This document shows positions 8,319 to 16,485 of a stretch of 64,000 nucleotides of DNA, piece by piece. The position numbers and the translations under genes are program-made. Position 1 is the first letter of the stretch; each line of letters opens with the position of its first letter. The stretch comes from Pseudomonadales bacterium (GTDB taxonomy: Bacteria; Pseudomonadota; Gammaproteobacteria; Pseudomonadales; UBA5518): contig JACKOP010000003.1 of NCBI GenBank assembly GCA_024234165.1, positions 496,001 to 560,000 on the forward strand, read 5' to 3'. The notes beneath the pieces are model-generated. The model had not been told where the DNA came from and ran no database searches. It was given only the letters and a program-made list of their open reading frames with translations.

Positions 8319-9439
8319 GAGCCAGGGGTGAACTCACCCGTGCGCGACGCTGGGTGATCAAGATCGGCAGCACGCTGCTCACCGACGGCGGACGCGGCTT
8401 GCATCGTGAGGCGATCGCGGACTGGGTCGCCCAGATGGCCGAGCTGCGTGCGCGCGGCATCGAGGTGGTGCTGGTGTCCTCGGGTTCCGTCGCAGAGGGC
8501 ATGGCGCGGCTTGGCTGGAGTGCCCGTCCGGCGGAGATTCATCGGCTGCAGGCAGCGGCTGCAGTCGGGCAGATGGGTCTGGTCCAGACCTACGAGACGT
8601 TTTTCCACGAGCACGGGTTGCGTACGGCGCAGATACTGCTGGTGCACGATGATCTCGGCAACCGCCAGCGCTATCTGAATGCGCGCAGCACGCTGAAGAC
8701 GCTGCTCGAACTCGGTGTGGTGCCGGTGATCAACGAAAACGACACCGTGGCGACCGACGAGATCCGTTTCGGTGACAACGATACCCTGGGTGCGCTGGTC
8801 GCGAATCTGATCGAAGCCGACGTGCTGGTGATCCTGACCGACCAGCCGGGGTTGTTTGCACGTGACCCGCGCCGGGATCCGCAGGCCCCGCTGGTGCACG
8901 ACGCAGACGCCAACGACCAGGCGCTCGAGCAGATGGCCGGTGGCAGCGGTACGGAGTTCGGTCGCGGCGGCATGATCACGAAGGTGCGCGCAGCACGCAT
9001 CGCCGCGCGTTCGGGTGCGGAGACCGTGATCGTCGGTGGGCGCGCCGAACGGGTGTTGCTGCGTGTCGCCGCAGGCGAGGAGCTCGGTACCTGGCTGCAT
9101 ACCAGCGAGGCGCCGCTTGCCGCGCGCAAGCGCTGGCTGGCGGGACAGCTGCAGGTGCGTGGAAGACTGGTGCTCGACGAGGGTGCGGTGCGCGTGTTGC
9201 GCGAATCGGGGCGTAGCCTGCTGCCGGTCGGGGTGCGCGAAGTGCACGGGGATTTCACGCGTGGTGAGCTGGTGGTGTGTTCGGGGCCGGATGGGCGCGA
9301 CGTTGCCAAGGGATTGATGAACTACAGTGCCGCCGAGGCGCGGCGCATCATGGGGCTGCCGACCAGGCGCATCCAGGAGGAACTGGGGTATTGCGACGGT
9401 GAGGAGATGATCCATCGCGACAACCTGGTGCTCTGTTGA
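8315..9439 (+). CDS. proB: Glutamate 5-kinase
   Basis: A 374-residue enzyme phosphorylating glutamate in the first step of proline synthesis. The amino-acid kinase domain has VIKIGSTLL, VSSGSVAEG, the FGDNDTLGA substrate segment and LTDQPGLF; a PUA domain occupies the last 90 residues. Length fits the long ProB with PUA. Its ATG overlaps the obgE stop. Linkage of obgE and proB is common in gammaproteobacteria. Confidence 0.96.
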   Translation: MRARGELTRARRWVIKIGSTLLTDGGRGLHREAIADWVAQMAELRARGIEVVLVSSGSVAEGMARLGWSARPAEIHRLQAAAAVGQMGLVQTYETFFHEHGLRTAQILLVHDDLGNRQRYLNARSTLKTLLELGVVPVINENDTVATDEIRFGDNDTLGALVANLIEADVLVILTDQPGLFARDPRRDPQAPLVHDADANDQALEQMAGGSGTEFGRGGMITKVRAARIAARSGAETVIVGGRAERVLLRVAAGEELGTWLHTSEAPLAARKRWLAGQLQVRGRLVLDEGAVRVLRESGRSLLPVGVREVHGDFTRGELVVCSGPDGRDVAKGLMNYSAAEARRIMGLPTRRIQEELGYCDGEEMIHRDNLVLC

Positions 9440-9462
9440 TGACGTGCAAATTTCCCGTTGCC

Positions 9463-9491
9463 TTGACACATCCGGGGTGAGTCGGAATAAT
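9463..9491 (+). promoter_or_regulatory. Strong sigma-70 promoter of rpsT
   Basis: A perfect -35 TTGACA (9463-9468), exactly 17 bp spacer, then AATAAT (9486-9491), 41 bp before the rpsT start. It is the best consensus promoter seen in the window and fits a ribosomal protein gene. Confidence 0.85.
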
Positions 9492-9531
9492 CCCGCGTCC
9501 TTTTTCAAGCTCCGTATTTCGAGGATTCAAC

Positions 9532-9807
9532 GTGGCAAACACCGTGCAGGCAAGAAAGCGCGCGCGTCAGGCTGAAAAGCGCCGCCAACACAACGCCAGC
9601 TTCCGTTCGATGGTGCGCACGTCCATCAAGCGCGTGATCGCAGCCATCCGGGAGGGTGATGCCGTGAAGGCTCAGGCTGCCTACATTGCCGCCGTGCCGG
9701 TGATCGACCGCATGGCAGACAAGGGCATCATTCACAAGAACAAGGCCGCGCGGCACAAGAGCCGTCTGAACGGGCAGATCAAGGTGCTGGCGCAGAAGGC
9801 CGCCTGA
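9532..9807 (+). CDS. rpsT: 30S ribosomal protein bS20
   Basis: A 91-residue basic protein with the whole bS20 sequence (ARKRARQAEKRRQHN, MVRTSIKRV, NKAARHKSRLN). The GTG start at 9532 gives the standard MANTVQARK N-terminus. It is monocistronic: own promoter at 9463-9491 and a terminator at 9855. GTG or UUG starts are known in rpsT and take part in autoregulation in E. coli; whether that applies here is inference. Confidence 0.97.
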   Translation: MANTVQARKRARQAEKRRQHNASFRSMVRTSIKRVIAAIREGDAVKAQAAYIAAVPVIDRMADKGIIHKNKAARHKSRLNGQIKVLAQKAA

Positions 9808-9854
9808 TTCGCACCGATGTTCCCGCGCCGTGCGGGAAGCGATCATATATAACG

Positions 9855-9885
9855 AAGACCGGCCCTGCGCCGGTCTTTGCATTTG
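9855..9885 (+). terminator. Rho-independent terminator after rpsT
   Basis: A 9-bp stem, AAGACCGGC (9855-9863) with GCCGGTCTT (9869-9877), loop CCTGC, followed by a T-rich tail. It closes the rpsT transcript. Confidence 0.85.
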
Positions 9886-9929
9886 ACGCGCCCCGGGTTT
9901 CAGCCAGAGAGCCCGCTGGGGATTGGTGC

Positions 9930-10062
9930 ATGCACGTCGGCATGAATGCCGACCTACGAATCCGAACGCCAACCGGTGTAGGTTGGATTTCAATCCGACA
10001 TTCGAGTCGGCATGAATGCCGACCTGCGCAGGTCGTGGGGCGGGCTTCAGCCCGACGGACAG
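9930..10062. repeat. Palindromic repeat cluster, rpsT-dgkA gap
   Basis: Four palindromes between rpsT and convergent dgkA: two GTCGGCATGAATGCCGAC copies (9938, 10009), a diverged TTGGATTTCAATCCGA copy near 9983, and one CGGGCTTCAGCCCGAC near 10040. Members of the two-sequence repeat family found throughout this window at gene 3' ends. Confidence 0.85.
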
Positions 10063-10087
10063 TGGCTCCAGCCGCGGGAATCCCGGT

Positions 10088-10555
10088 TCAGGAAGCCGGC
10101 CCCAGGTTCTGCCAGGCGATCGCAAGCCAGGCCAGCAGCACCAGCATCATCGCGATGAACACCCCGGCAGAGCCGAAATCCTTCGCTTCGCCGGAAAGCT
10201 GGTGCGTCTCGGTACTGATGCGATCGACCACCCGCTCGATGGCTGAATTGAACATCTCGGCCAGCAGTACGAGTCCGCAGGAACCGAGCAGCAGCACCAG
10301 TTCCACCGCATCGTGCGCGAGCACGAAAGCGAGCGGTGCCAGCGGTACCAGCATGGCGCACTCCAGACGGAAAGCCGTCTCCTGCCGCCACGCAGTGCGC
10401 AGCCCCTGCATCGAGAATGCGAATGCGTCGACTGCATGCAACACGCCGCGACGACCTTCCTTGCGAGTTTGCGTTTCTATCGCACTGGCTCCGTTGACCG
10501 TTGACCGTTGACCGTTGACAGGCAAGCGCTGGCGTGGCGTGTCGGCGCCGCCCAT
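10088..10555 (-). CDS. dgkA: Diacylglycerol kinase (DgkA type)
   Basis: A small integral membrane kinase that recycles diacylglycerol to phosphatidate. It keeps RTAWRQETAFRLE, three hydrophobic helices and the catalytic/metal segment AEMFNSAIERVVDR. Usual DgkA proteins are about 120 residues; this frame gives 155 from ATG 10555, where GGAAcGGAAAG is a possible ribosome site. The extra N-terminal 35 residues have no family counterpart and include a four-copy heptamer repeat. I see no ATG, GTG or TTG between that repeat and the conserved domain, so the start is uncertain. Confidence 0.85.
   Translation of the reverse strand: MGGADTPRQRLPVNGQRSTVNGASAIETQTRKEGRRGVLHAVDAFAFSMQGLRTAWRQETAFRLECAMLVPLAPLAFVLAHDAVELVLLLGSCGLVLLAEMFNSAIERVVDRISTETHQLSGEAKDFGSAGVFIAMMLVLLAWLAIAWQNLGPAS
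10491..10518. repeat. Four tandem CCGTTGA heptamers
   Basis: Four exact tandem copies of CCGTTGA lie in the 5' part of the dgkA frame. Seven-base units change reading frame when copy number changes. Confidence 0.9.
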
Positions 10556-10652
10556 CTTTCCGTTCCGCTGGCCTGGCGTCAATGCAGTTATACTCGTGCC
10601 GTGCAGGCTTGCAGCCTGCGGACTCGTGGTGAGGATACCTGGCGGAGACTAC

Positions 10653-11666
10653 ATGTCGATCGACGACGCATTTCCCGTACACGTTGCACGCACGCCCGAG
10701 GGTGATTATCTGCTCACCTGGACCGACGAGTTCAGCAACCACGATGTCGACGTGAGCATGGGAACTGCGCCGGAACTTGCTGCCGGCAGTGAACCCGTGG
10801 TGCGTGCCGCGCACTCCGGGGTGCGTGTCGCGGGCGGGCCCGGGCGCCGGCGGCGCTACTTTCACCTGCGCCCGACACGTGGCGAGGCGGTCACTGCCGC
10901 CGAACGCGCCCTGCCGCTCGATGCCGGTACGAACTTTCGTGACCTCGGGGGCTATCGTACCGAGAGCGGGCGTCGGGTTGGCTGGGGGCGGCTGTTCCGT
11001 TCGGGGCATACGGACGCGCTCAGCGAGCGCGACGTCGCGTATCTCGATGGACTCGACATTCGTGTGTGCTGCGATTTCCGCCGCCTGGACGAACATCACC
11101 TCGAGCCGCCACGGCTGCCCGTCACTACGCGCGTCGTCAGCGTCACGATCGATCCGGGCAGTTCGACGTCGTTCTTCGAGCGTCTTGCCGAGGGCGGTGT
11201 GGATCCCGCCGAAATGGCTGCGTTCATGGAGGATGCGAATCGCGAGTTCGTGCGTCATCACACCCTGCAGTTCCGGCGCATGTTCGAGGAGCTGCTCGCG
11301 TTGGCGGAAGGTGCGTTCATGATCAACTGCGCGGCCGGCAAGGACCGTACGGGCTTTGGCGCCGCAATGATCCTGGCCGCGCTGGGGGTTCCCGAACAGG
11401 CGATCGTCGCCGACTACCTGTTGTCCGGGCGCTACTTTCCGATAGAGCGGGAACTCGCGCGCGTGCAGCGCAAATACTCGGGTCATTCCGGGCGCGTGCT
11501 CGACGTCGACATGATGATGCCGATGATGCAGGCGCGGAGGGAATACATCGAAGCCGCGCTTGCGGCGATCCGCGAGGATTACGGTACGCTCGAGCATTTC
11601 CTCGAACAGGCACTCGGTGTGGGTGCCGAAGCACGCCGCGAACTGCGCGAACGCCTTACCGTGTAG
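10653..11666 (+). CDS. Tyrosine/serine phosphatase, dual-specificity type
   Basis: A 337-residue cytoplasmic phosphatase. The Cys-based signature is CAAGKDRTG (about residues 227-235), preceded by the NFRDLGGY and LFRSGHTD motifs typical of the bacterial tyrosine phosphatase family (Y_phosphatase3). The N-terminal 80 residues form a separate beta-rich segment. ATG at 10653 is preferred because GGCGGAG lies just upstream; the frame is open for 46 codons before it. The substrate may be a phosphoprotein or a phospholipid, not decidable here. The stop TAG is the first three bases of a palindromic repeat. Confidence 0.85.
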   Translation: MSIDDAFPVHVARTPEGDYLLTWTDEFSNHDVDVSMGTAPELAAGSEPVVRAAHSGVRVAGGPGRRRRYFHLRPTRGEAVTAAERALPLDAGTNFRDLGGYRTESGRRVGWGRLFRSGHTDALSERDVAYLDGLDIRVCCDFRRLDEHHLEPPRLPVTTRVVSVTIDPGSSTSFFERLAEGGVDPAEMAAFMEDANREFVRHHTLQFRRMFEELLALAEGAFMINCAAGKDRTGFGAAMILAALGVPEQAIVADYLLSGRYFPIERELARVQRKYSGHSGRVLDVDMMMPMMQARREYIEAALAAIREDYGTLEHFLEQALGVGAEARRELRERLTV

Positions 11667-11820
11667 GTCGGGTTTCAACCCGACGGGAAAGGTGTGTGCC
11701 CTGTCGGCATGCATGCCGACCTGCGTTCGTAGGTCGGGTTTCAACCCGACGGGTATGGTGCGTGCCCTGTCGGCATGCATGCCGACCTGCGGTCGTAGGT
11801 CGGGTTTCAACCCGACGGAA
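11663..11820. repeat. 66-bp tandem composite palindromic repeat
   Basis: A unit of 66 bp holding GTCGGGTTTCAACCCGAC then GTCGGCATGCATGCCGAC is repeated 2.4 times, with GTAGG starts at 11663, 11729 and 11795. It fills the gap between the phosphatase and the convergent aldehyde dehydrogenase, and supplies the phosphatase stop TAG (11664-11666). Confidence 0.95.
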
Positions 11821-11832
11821 AGCGCTCTGTCG

Positions 11833-13383
11833 TCAGGACAGCCAGCGACCGAGCGGCGTGGTCCAGAGGAAGCTCATCAGCTTGCGCATGCCTTCGGCCT
11901 TCTTCAGCGTGTACGGATAGGCGCTCGGCAGTTCCTTGCCGCCAAAGCGGTCGATCACGACCGGCATCGCGTGGCAGTAGCCGCGCAGGCCGACCTCGCC
12001 GTTGACCTGTCCTATACCGCTTTCCTTGCGCCCGCCGAACGGTGCTGCCGGCACCCCGTAGGACATCGCCATGTCGTTGACCGACACCGAGCCGGTATCC
12101 ATGCGCGTGGCGATCGCAAAGCCCTTCTGCTTGTCGCGCGTCCACACGTTGCCGTTCAGCCCGTAGGGTGAGTCGTTCGCGAGGCGCAGCGCCTCCTCGA
12201 CATCGCGCACCTTCTGTACGCACAGGATAGGGCCGAAGGTCTCTTCGCGCATGATCTGCATTCCCGAGTCGACACCGCTGATCACGGTCGGCTCGTAGTA
12301 CAGTCCGGGCAGGTCCGGGTTGCGTCGGCCGCCGACGTGGACCGTTGCACCCTTCGCACGTGCATCGGCCACATGTTCCTCGATGATCGCCATCTGGCGA
12401 TCCCAGAACACCGCGCCCACGTCTTCCTCGAAGCCAAGCGAGGACCCCTGGCGAAGCTTGCGCGTACCTTCGACGACCTTGGCCAGAAACGCATCGTAGA
12501 CCGGCTCGACGACGTAGATGCGCTCGGTGCCACAGCAGTAATGGCCGGTGTTCATGCATGAGCCGACGATCGCACCGGCCGCCGCACGGTCGAGGTCCGC
12601 GTCCTCGCACACGATCATCGCGTCCTTGCCACCGAGTTCCAGCGTGCAGGGCACCAGGCGTCGCCCACAGGCTTCGGCGATCAGTCGCCCGGTACGCACG
12701 CTGCCGGTAAACGCGATCTTGTCGATCGCAGAGTCGACGAGGTGTGCGCCGGTCTCGCCGTCGCCCATCAGCACCTGCAGCAACCCGTCCGGCAGTCCCG
12801 CCTCGCGGAAGATGTCCTCGACCAGTCGCGTGGAATACGGTGTTACCTCGGAGCCCTTCAGCACCACCGCGTTGCCCGCCATCAGCGCCTGCACGCTGGG
12901 GTTCATCGCGAGCACGAACGGGGCGTTCCACGGCGTGATCACGCCGATCACACCGAGCGGGCGGTAGACGATGCGCAACTGCTTCGCGATGCCGAGCAGC
13001 CCGTGTACGCGCTTTCTCTGCGGCTTCAGGAACTTTCCGGCGTTCTTTGCGTAATAGCACAGCGAGTCGGCAGCCGCGAAGATCTCCATGCTCATGGCAT
13101 CGAGGCGCGCCTTGCCGGTCTCGCGTACCACGGTGTCGATGATCTCGTCCTGGCGTGCCAGCAGCACGTGCAGCGCGCGCTGCATGTATGCGGCGCGCTC
13201 GTCGAAGCTCTTCGCGGCCCAGGTGGACTGGGCCGCGTGTGCGCGTGCAACGGCTGCGTGCACGTCGTCGCGGTTCGCGCACACGAGTTCACCGATCGGT
13301 GCCAGATCGATGGGGCTGCGCAGCGCGAGTACGCGTCGCGATTCGCCTTCCTTCACTACCGGTGCATAGATCGACATCGACAT
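11833..13383 (-). CDS. Aldehyde dehydrogenase family protein
   Basis: A 516-residue NAD(P)-dependent aldehyde dehydrogenase. Visible motifs are TPWNAPFVLAMNP, the Rossmann FTGSVRTGRLI, the general base Glu in LELGGKD (about 276), the catalytic Cys in NTGHYCCGTER and EETFGPI. The nucleophile has a neighbouring Cys, as in several subfamilies. Substrate cannot be fixed from motifs; broad-range or semialdehyde forms are possible. C-terminal 40 residues (KKAEGMRKLMSFLW) are longer than the core and slightly amphipathic. It stands alone between a phosphatase and pcm. Confidence 0.9.
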   Translation of the reverse strand: MSMSIYAPVVKEGESRRVLALRSPIDLAPIGELVCANRDDVHAAVARAHAAQSTWAAKSFDERAAYMQRALHVLLARQDEIIDTVVRETGKARLDAMSMEIFAAADSLCYYAKNAGKFLKPQRKRVHGLLGIAKQLRIVYRPLGVIGVITPWNAPFVLAMNPSVQALMAGNAVVLKGSEVTPYSTRLVEDIFREAGLPDGLLQVLMGDGETGAHLVDSAIDKIAFTGSVRTGRLIAEACGRRLVPCTLELGGKDAMIVCEDADLDRAAAGAIVGSCMNTGHYCCGTERIYVVEPVYDAFLAKVVEGTRKLRQGSSLGFEEDVGAVFWDRQMAIIEEHVADARAKGATVHVGGRRNPDLPGLYYEPTVISGVDSGMQIMREETFGPILCVQKVRDVEEALRLANDSPYGLNGNVWTRDKQKGFAIATRMDTGSVSVNDMAMSYGVPAAPFGGRKESGIGQVNGEVGLRGYCHAMPVVIDRFGGKELPSAYPYTLKKAEGMRKLMSFLWTTPLGRWLS

Positions 13384-13788
13384 TTCCCCTGCTGGATGGA
13401 GCGCAATCTGTTGCCACGACAGCGGTGTGGCGCGTGAATCCGCGCGACGATATGCGGTGGTGGATGGCGTCCCGGTTGACGTCGCGTTACGGTACGTTAA
13501 CCCGCACCGCGGCCGTGACGGCGTTGCGGGAGTCCGGAATGACGCGCCACCGGTTCGGGGCCGCGTGTGCCGCCGGTGCGCAGTGCGTCATCGGTGCGCG
13601 GTGGTGGCGGCGAGGAATAGGGATAGAACGCCGCAATCTGCTGTGCGAACGCGTGCGATGTGTCCGCAGCAGCGGGATGCGGGTTGCGTCGTGGCGAGTG
13701 CATCGGGTCGGTGTCGCCCGTCAATGCGGCTGCAGCAAGCATGCGGTGTGTTCTCCGTCGGCTGTCTGCAGTATACGTCGGCGGTGCC
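13384..13788. other. No gene seen (405 bp)
   Basis: Between the aldehyde dehydrogenase start and the pcm end. Open frames here have poor composition and no recognisable domain. It should hold the promoter of the dehydrogenase, but I see no clear consensus. Confidence 0.6.
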
Positions 13789-14436
13789 TCAGTGCCTTCC
13801 GGTCAATGGCACGAAGCGAACCGCAATCGTGTGGTGTGTATGGAACGTGTCTTCACCGGTGCGTTCGATCACGTCGAGGCTCTGCCATCCTGCGCTGTCT
13901 TCCACGGGCAGCACCAGCTTGCCGCCGGTACGCAACTGGCGCAGCAGCGGGTCGGGAACGCCGGCTCCTGCCGCCGTGACCATGATGCCGTCGAAAGGCG
14001 CGTGTTCGGGCCAGCCGTGCCAGCCGTCGCCGCACTTCAGCGTGACGTTGCGGTAGTCGAGTTCGCGCAGCACCTGCGCGGCCCGCTGCGCCAGTTCCGC
14101 CACGATCTCGATGCCGTAGACCTCGCGCACGAGCTCCGCGAGGATTGCGGCCTGGTAGCCCGAGCCGCTGCCGATCTCGAGCACGCGATCGTCGGGGCGG
14201 GTGTCCAGCAGTTCCGTCATCAGCGCCACGATGAAAGGCTGCGAGATCGTCTGTCCGTGACCGATCGGCAGCGGTGAATCACCGTACGCCCGCCGCGCCA
14301 GTCCGGGCGGCACGAAGCGTTCGCGCGGCACCCTGCGCAGGGCGTCGATGACGCGTGGTGACAGGGCGTGGCGACCAACCTCCGTGCAGGTGTCTCGCAT
14401 ATGATCCTCGATCACCTGGATCATTTCTTCGCGCAC
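13789..14436 (-). CDS. pcm: Protein-L-isoaspartate O-methyltransferase
   Basis: A 215-residue SAM-dependent enzyme repairing isoaspartyl residues. It has the PCMT motifs PRERFVPP, QTISQPFIVA, the SAM loop VLEIGSGSGYQ and a VTAAG segment. GTG at 14436 is chosen because AGGGGAGG (complement of 14444-14451) lies exactly seven bases before it; the later ATG at 14424 lacks this spacing. It is divergent from the deacetylase-family gene with 67 bp between starts. Confidence 0.95.
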   Translation of the reverse strand: MREEMIQVIEDHMRDTCTEVGRHALSPRVIDALRRVPRERFVPPGLARRAYGDSPLPIGHGQTISQPFIVALMTELLDTRPDDRVLEIGSGSGYQAAILAELVREVYGIEIVAELAQRAAQVLRELDYRNVTLKCGDGWHGWPEHAPFDGIMVTAAGAGVPDPLLRQLRTGGKLVLPVEDSAGWQSLDVIERTGEDTFHTHHTIAVRFVPLTGRH

Positions 14437-14503
14437 GCCACAACCTCCCCTCATGCCGTCGCCGTAGTATGCTCCGGCATGAACATGAACAGCGAGATCA
14501 GCC

Positions 14504-15433
14504 GTGGCCACCGGTCTTTTCACCCACGAACTGTGCGCGCGCCATCAGATGGGCGAGTCGCATCCGGAGTCACCGCAGCGACTGGCTTCGATCTTCGATT
14601 TCCTGCGTGCTTCGGGGCTGTTCTCGGAACTCGTGCAGCACGAGGCACCCGTCGTCGAGCGCGAAGCGCTCCTGCGCGCGCATCCGGAACACTACCTGGC
14701 CATGCTCGAGCGCCTGCTGCCGCAACAAGGCCTGGCGTGGGCGGATCCCGATACCGCGCTGAACGAATTCACGCTGGATGCCGCAGCGCGCGCTGCCGGT
14801 GCCGCCACTGCGGCGGTGCGCGCGGTCATGAGCGGCAGCCTCACGAACGCCTTCTGTGCGGTGCGCCCGCCCGGACATCATGCCGAGCATGCGCGTGTGA
14901 TGGGGTTCTGCTTCCACAACAACGTGGCAGTCGGCGTGCACGAGGCGCTGGCTGCCGGGCTCGAGCGTGTTGCGGTGGTCGATTTCGACGTGCACCACGG
15001 CAACGGCACGGTCGACATCTTCATGGAAGACCCGCGCGTGCTGGTCTGCTCGAGCTTCCAGCATCCGTTCTATCCGTATCGGATGTTCGACGTCGATCGT
15101 CCGAATATCGTCAACACGCCACTCGACGAGGGCTGTGCCAGCGCCGAATTCCGCCGTCGTGTCGAGGCGCAGTGGCTGAAGCGACTCGATGCCCATGCGC
15201 CGCAACTGCTGTTCGTATCGGCCGGATTCGACGCGCACGCGCGTGATCCGCTCGGCGGACTGGAGCTGCACGAAACCGATTTTCGCTGGGTGACGGAGCT
15301 GGTTGCCGATGTCGCGTGCCGTCACGCAAACGGGCGCATCGTGTCGGTGCTGGAAGGCGGTTACGACGTCGACGCGCTGGCGCGCAGCGTCGATGTGCAT
15401 GTGCAGGTGTTGCGCGAGAGCGATCCGGCGTAG
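14504..15433 (+). CDS. Histone deacetylase / acetylpolyamine hydrolase family
   Basis: A 309-residue Zn-dependent deacylase of the class II HDAC-like group. Motifs are complete: RPPGHHA, GFCFHNNVAVG, the Zn-binding DFDVHHGNGT (Asp and His), SAGFDAHARDPLGG (second Asp) and EGGYD. Bacterial members act on acetylpolyamines, acetylated proteins or other small amides; the substrate is unknown. GTG at 14504 gives the family-like MATGLFTHE start, with only a weak GAG upstream. Its stop TAG is part of a palindromic repeat. Confidence 0.9.
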   Translation: MATGLFTHELCARHQMGESHPESPQRLASIFDFLRASGLFSELVQHEAPVVEREALLRAHPEHYLAMLERLLPQQGLAWADPDTALNEFTLDAAARAAGAATAAVRAVMSGSLTNAFCAVRPPGHHAEHARVMGFCFHNNVAVGVHEALAAGLERVAVVDFDVHHGNGTVDIFMEDPRVLVCSSFQHPFYPYRMFDVDRPNIVNTPLDEGCASAEFRRRVEAQWLKRLDAHAPQLLFVSAGFDAHARDPLGGLELHETDFRWVTELVADVACRHANGRIVSVLEGGYDVDALARSVDVHVQVLRESDPA

Positions 15434-15488
15434 GTCGGGCTTCAGCCAGACCGGTGAGCCGGCATCGTCGGCATGAATGCCGACCTAC
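15430..15488. repeat. Paired palindromic repeats between convergent genes
   Basis: GTAGGTCGGGCTTCAGCC on the plus strand and GTCGGCATGAATGCCGAC read into CTAC. The left end supplies the TAG stop of the deacetylase gene (15431-15433) and the right end supplies the TAG stop of the convergent epimerase gene (15485-15487). Confidence 0.9.
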
Positions 15489-16381
15489 AGGGCGTCGCGG
15501 AGCGCGGACTCGAGGTCCGGGAAACGGAACGTGAAGCCGGCATCGAGCGCGCGTGCCGGCAGCACGCGCTGGCCGGTCAGCAGCAGACGCGACATCTCGC
15601 CGAATGCCGTGCGCAGCACAAATTCCGGCAGTGGCAGCAGCGCGGGGCGATGCAGCACGCGCCCCAGCGTGTGTGCAAACTGCGCGCTGGTCACCGGATT
15701 CGGCGCGGTGGCATTGAACACGCCGACCACGTTCCGGTGTGTCAGCAACCATTCGAACAGCGACAGCAGATCGTCGCGGTGAATCCAGCTCATCCATTGC
15801 CGGCCGCTGCCGATCGGACCACCCAGTCCGAAGCGAAACGCCGGCAGCAGACGCTGCAGGAAGCCTCCGTCGGGGCCGATCACCAGGCCGATGCGCGCGA
15901 TCGTCACCCGTATGCCGAGCGCGCGCGCACGCGAGGCGCTTTGTTCCCAGTCGGCGCAGAGTTCGTGCGTGAATTCCTCGTGCGGGGGGCTGCCTTCGGT
16001 CACGGCAACGTCACCCTGGTCGCCGTAGAAGCCCACGGCGGATGCGCTGAGCAGGGTGCCGGGGCGTGGGTCGAGCTCGCGCATCCAGTCGACGAGTGCA
16101 TCGGTCACCGCGATCCGGCTGTCACGCAGCCGCTGCTTGCGCGTCGCCGTCCAGCGCCGGTCTGCGATCGGTTCGCCAGCCAGGTTCACGACCGCGTCGA
16201 TCGGCACTTCGTGCCGCAGATCCTCGAGCCGGCTCACGATATGTGTGCCGCTCGGCAGCACGCGTGCGGCGCGTGCAGGATCGCGACTCAACACCTCGAT
16301 CGTCGCACCCGTCGTGGCGAGGCGCCTGCACAGTGCCTGCCCGATGAATCCGCTGCCGCCGGTGATCACGTAACGTCCCAT
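15485..16381 (-). CDS. TIGR01777 family epimerase (YfcH-like)
   Basis: A 298-residue extended short-chain dehydrogenase-like protein. The NAD(P) loop ITGGSGFIGQ is at residues 6-15; VNLAGEPIADRRW, GQVLPARALDAGF-like (GQRVLPARAL) and the C-terminal DUF1731 region (FRFPDLESALRDAL) are typical of the YfcH/SDR39U1 family. The usual catalytic YxxxK is replaced by a family-specific SAVGFYGD. Function is not established. The stop codon is part of a repeat shared with the convergent gene. Confidence 0.9.
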   Translation of the reverse strand: MGRYVITGGSGFIGQALCRRLATTGATIEVLSRDPARAARVLPSGTHIVSRLEDLRHEVPIDAVVNLAGEPIADRRWTATRKQRLRDSRIAVTDALVDWMRELDPRPGTLLSASAVGFYGDQGDVAVTEGSPPHEEFTHELCADWEQSASRARALGIRVTIARIGLVIGPDGGFLQRLLPAFRFGLGGPIGSGRQWMSWIHRDDLLSLFEWLLTHRNVVGVFNATAPNPVTSAQFAHTLGRVLHRPALLPLPEFVLRTAFGEMSRLLLTGQRVLPARALDAGFTFRFPDLESALRDAL

Positions 16382-16485
16382 GGCGCACCTCCGCGGTTGG
16401 TGAGCCCGCGAGCGCGCTGCGCTCGCAGTGGTTGATTTAGTCTACGCCAAGCCTCATATATCGGGTGAATCCAGGAGAAAGCCCC

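Noticed and set aside
13155..13979. A plus-strand gene over the aldehyde dehydrogenase-pcm gap
   Set aside because: Arg/Ala/Cys-rich translation, overlaps two real genes on the other strand, no ribosome site.
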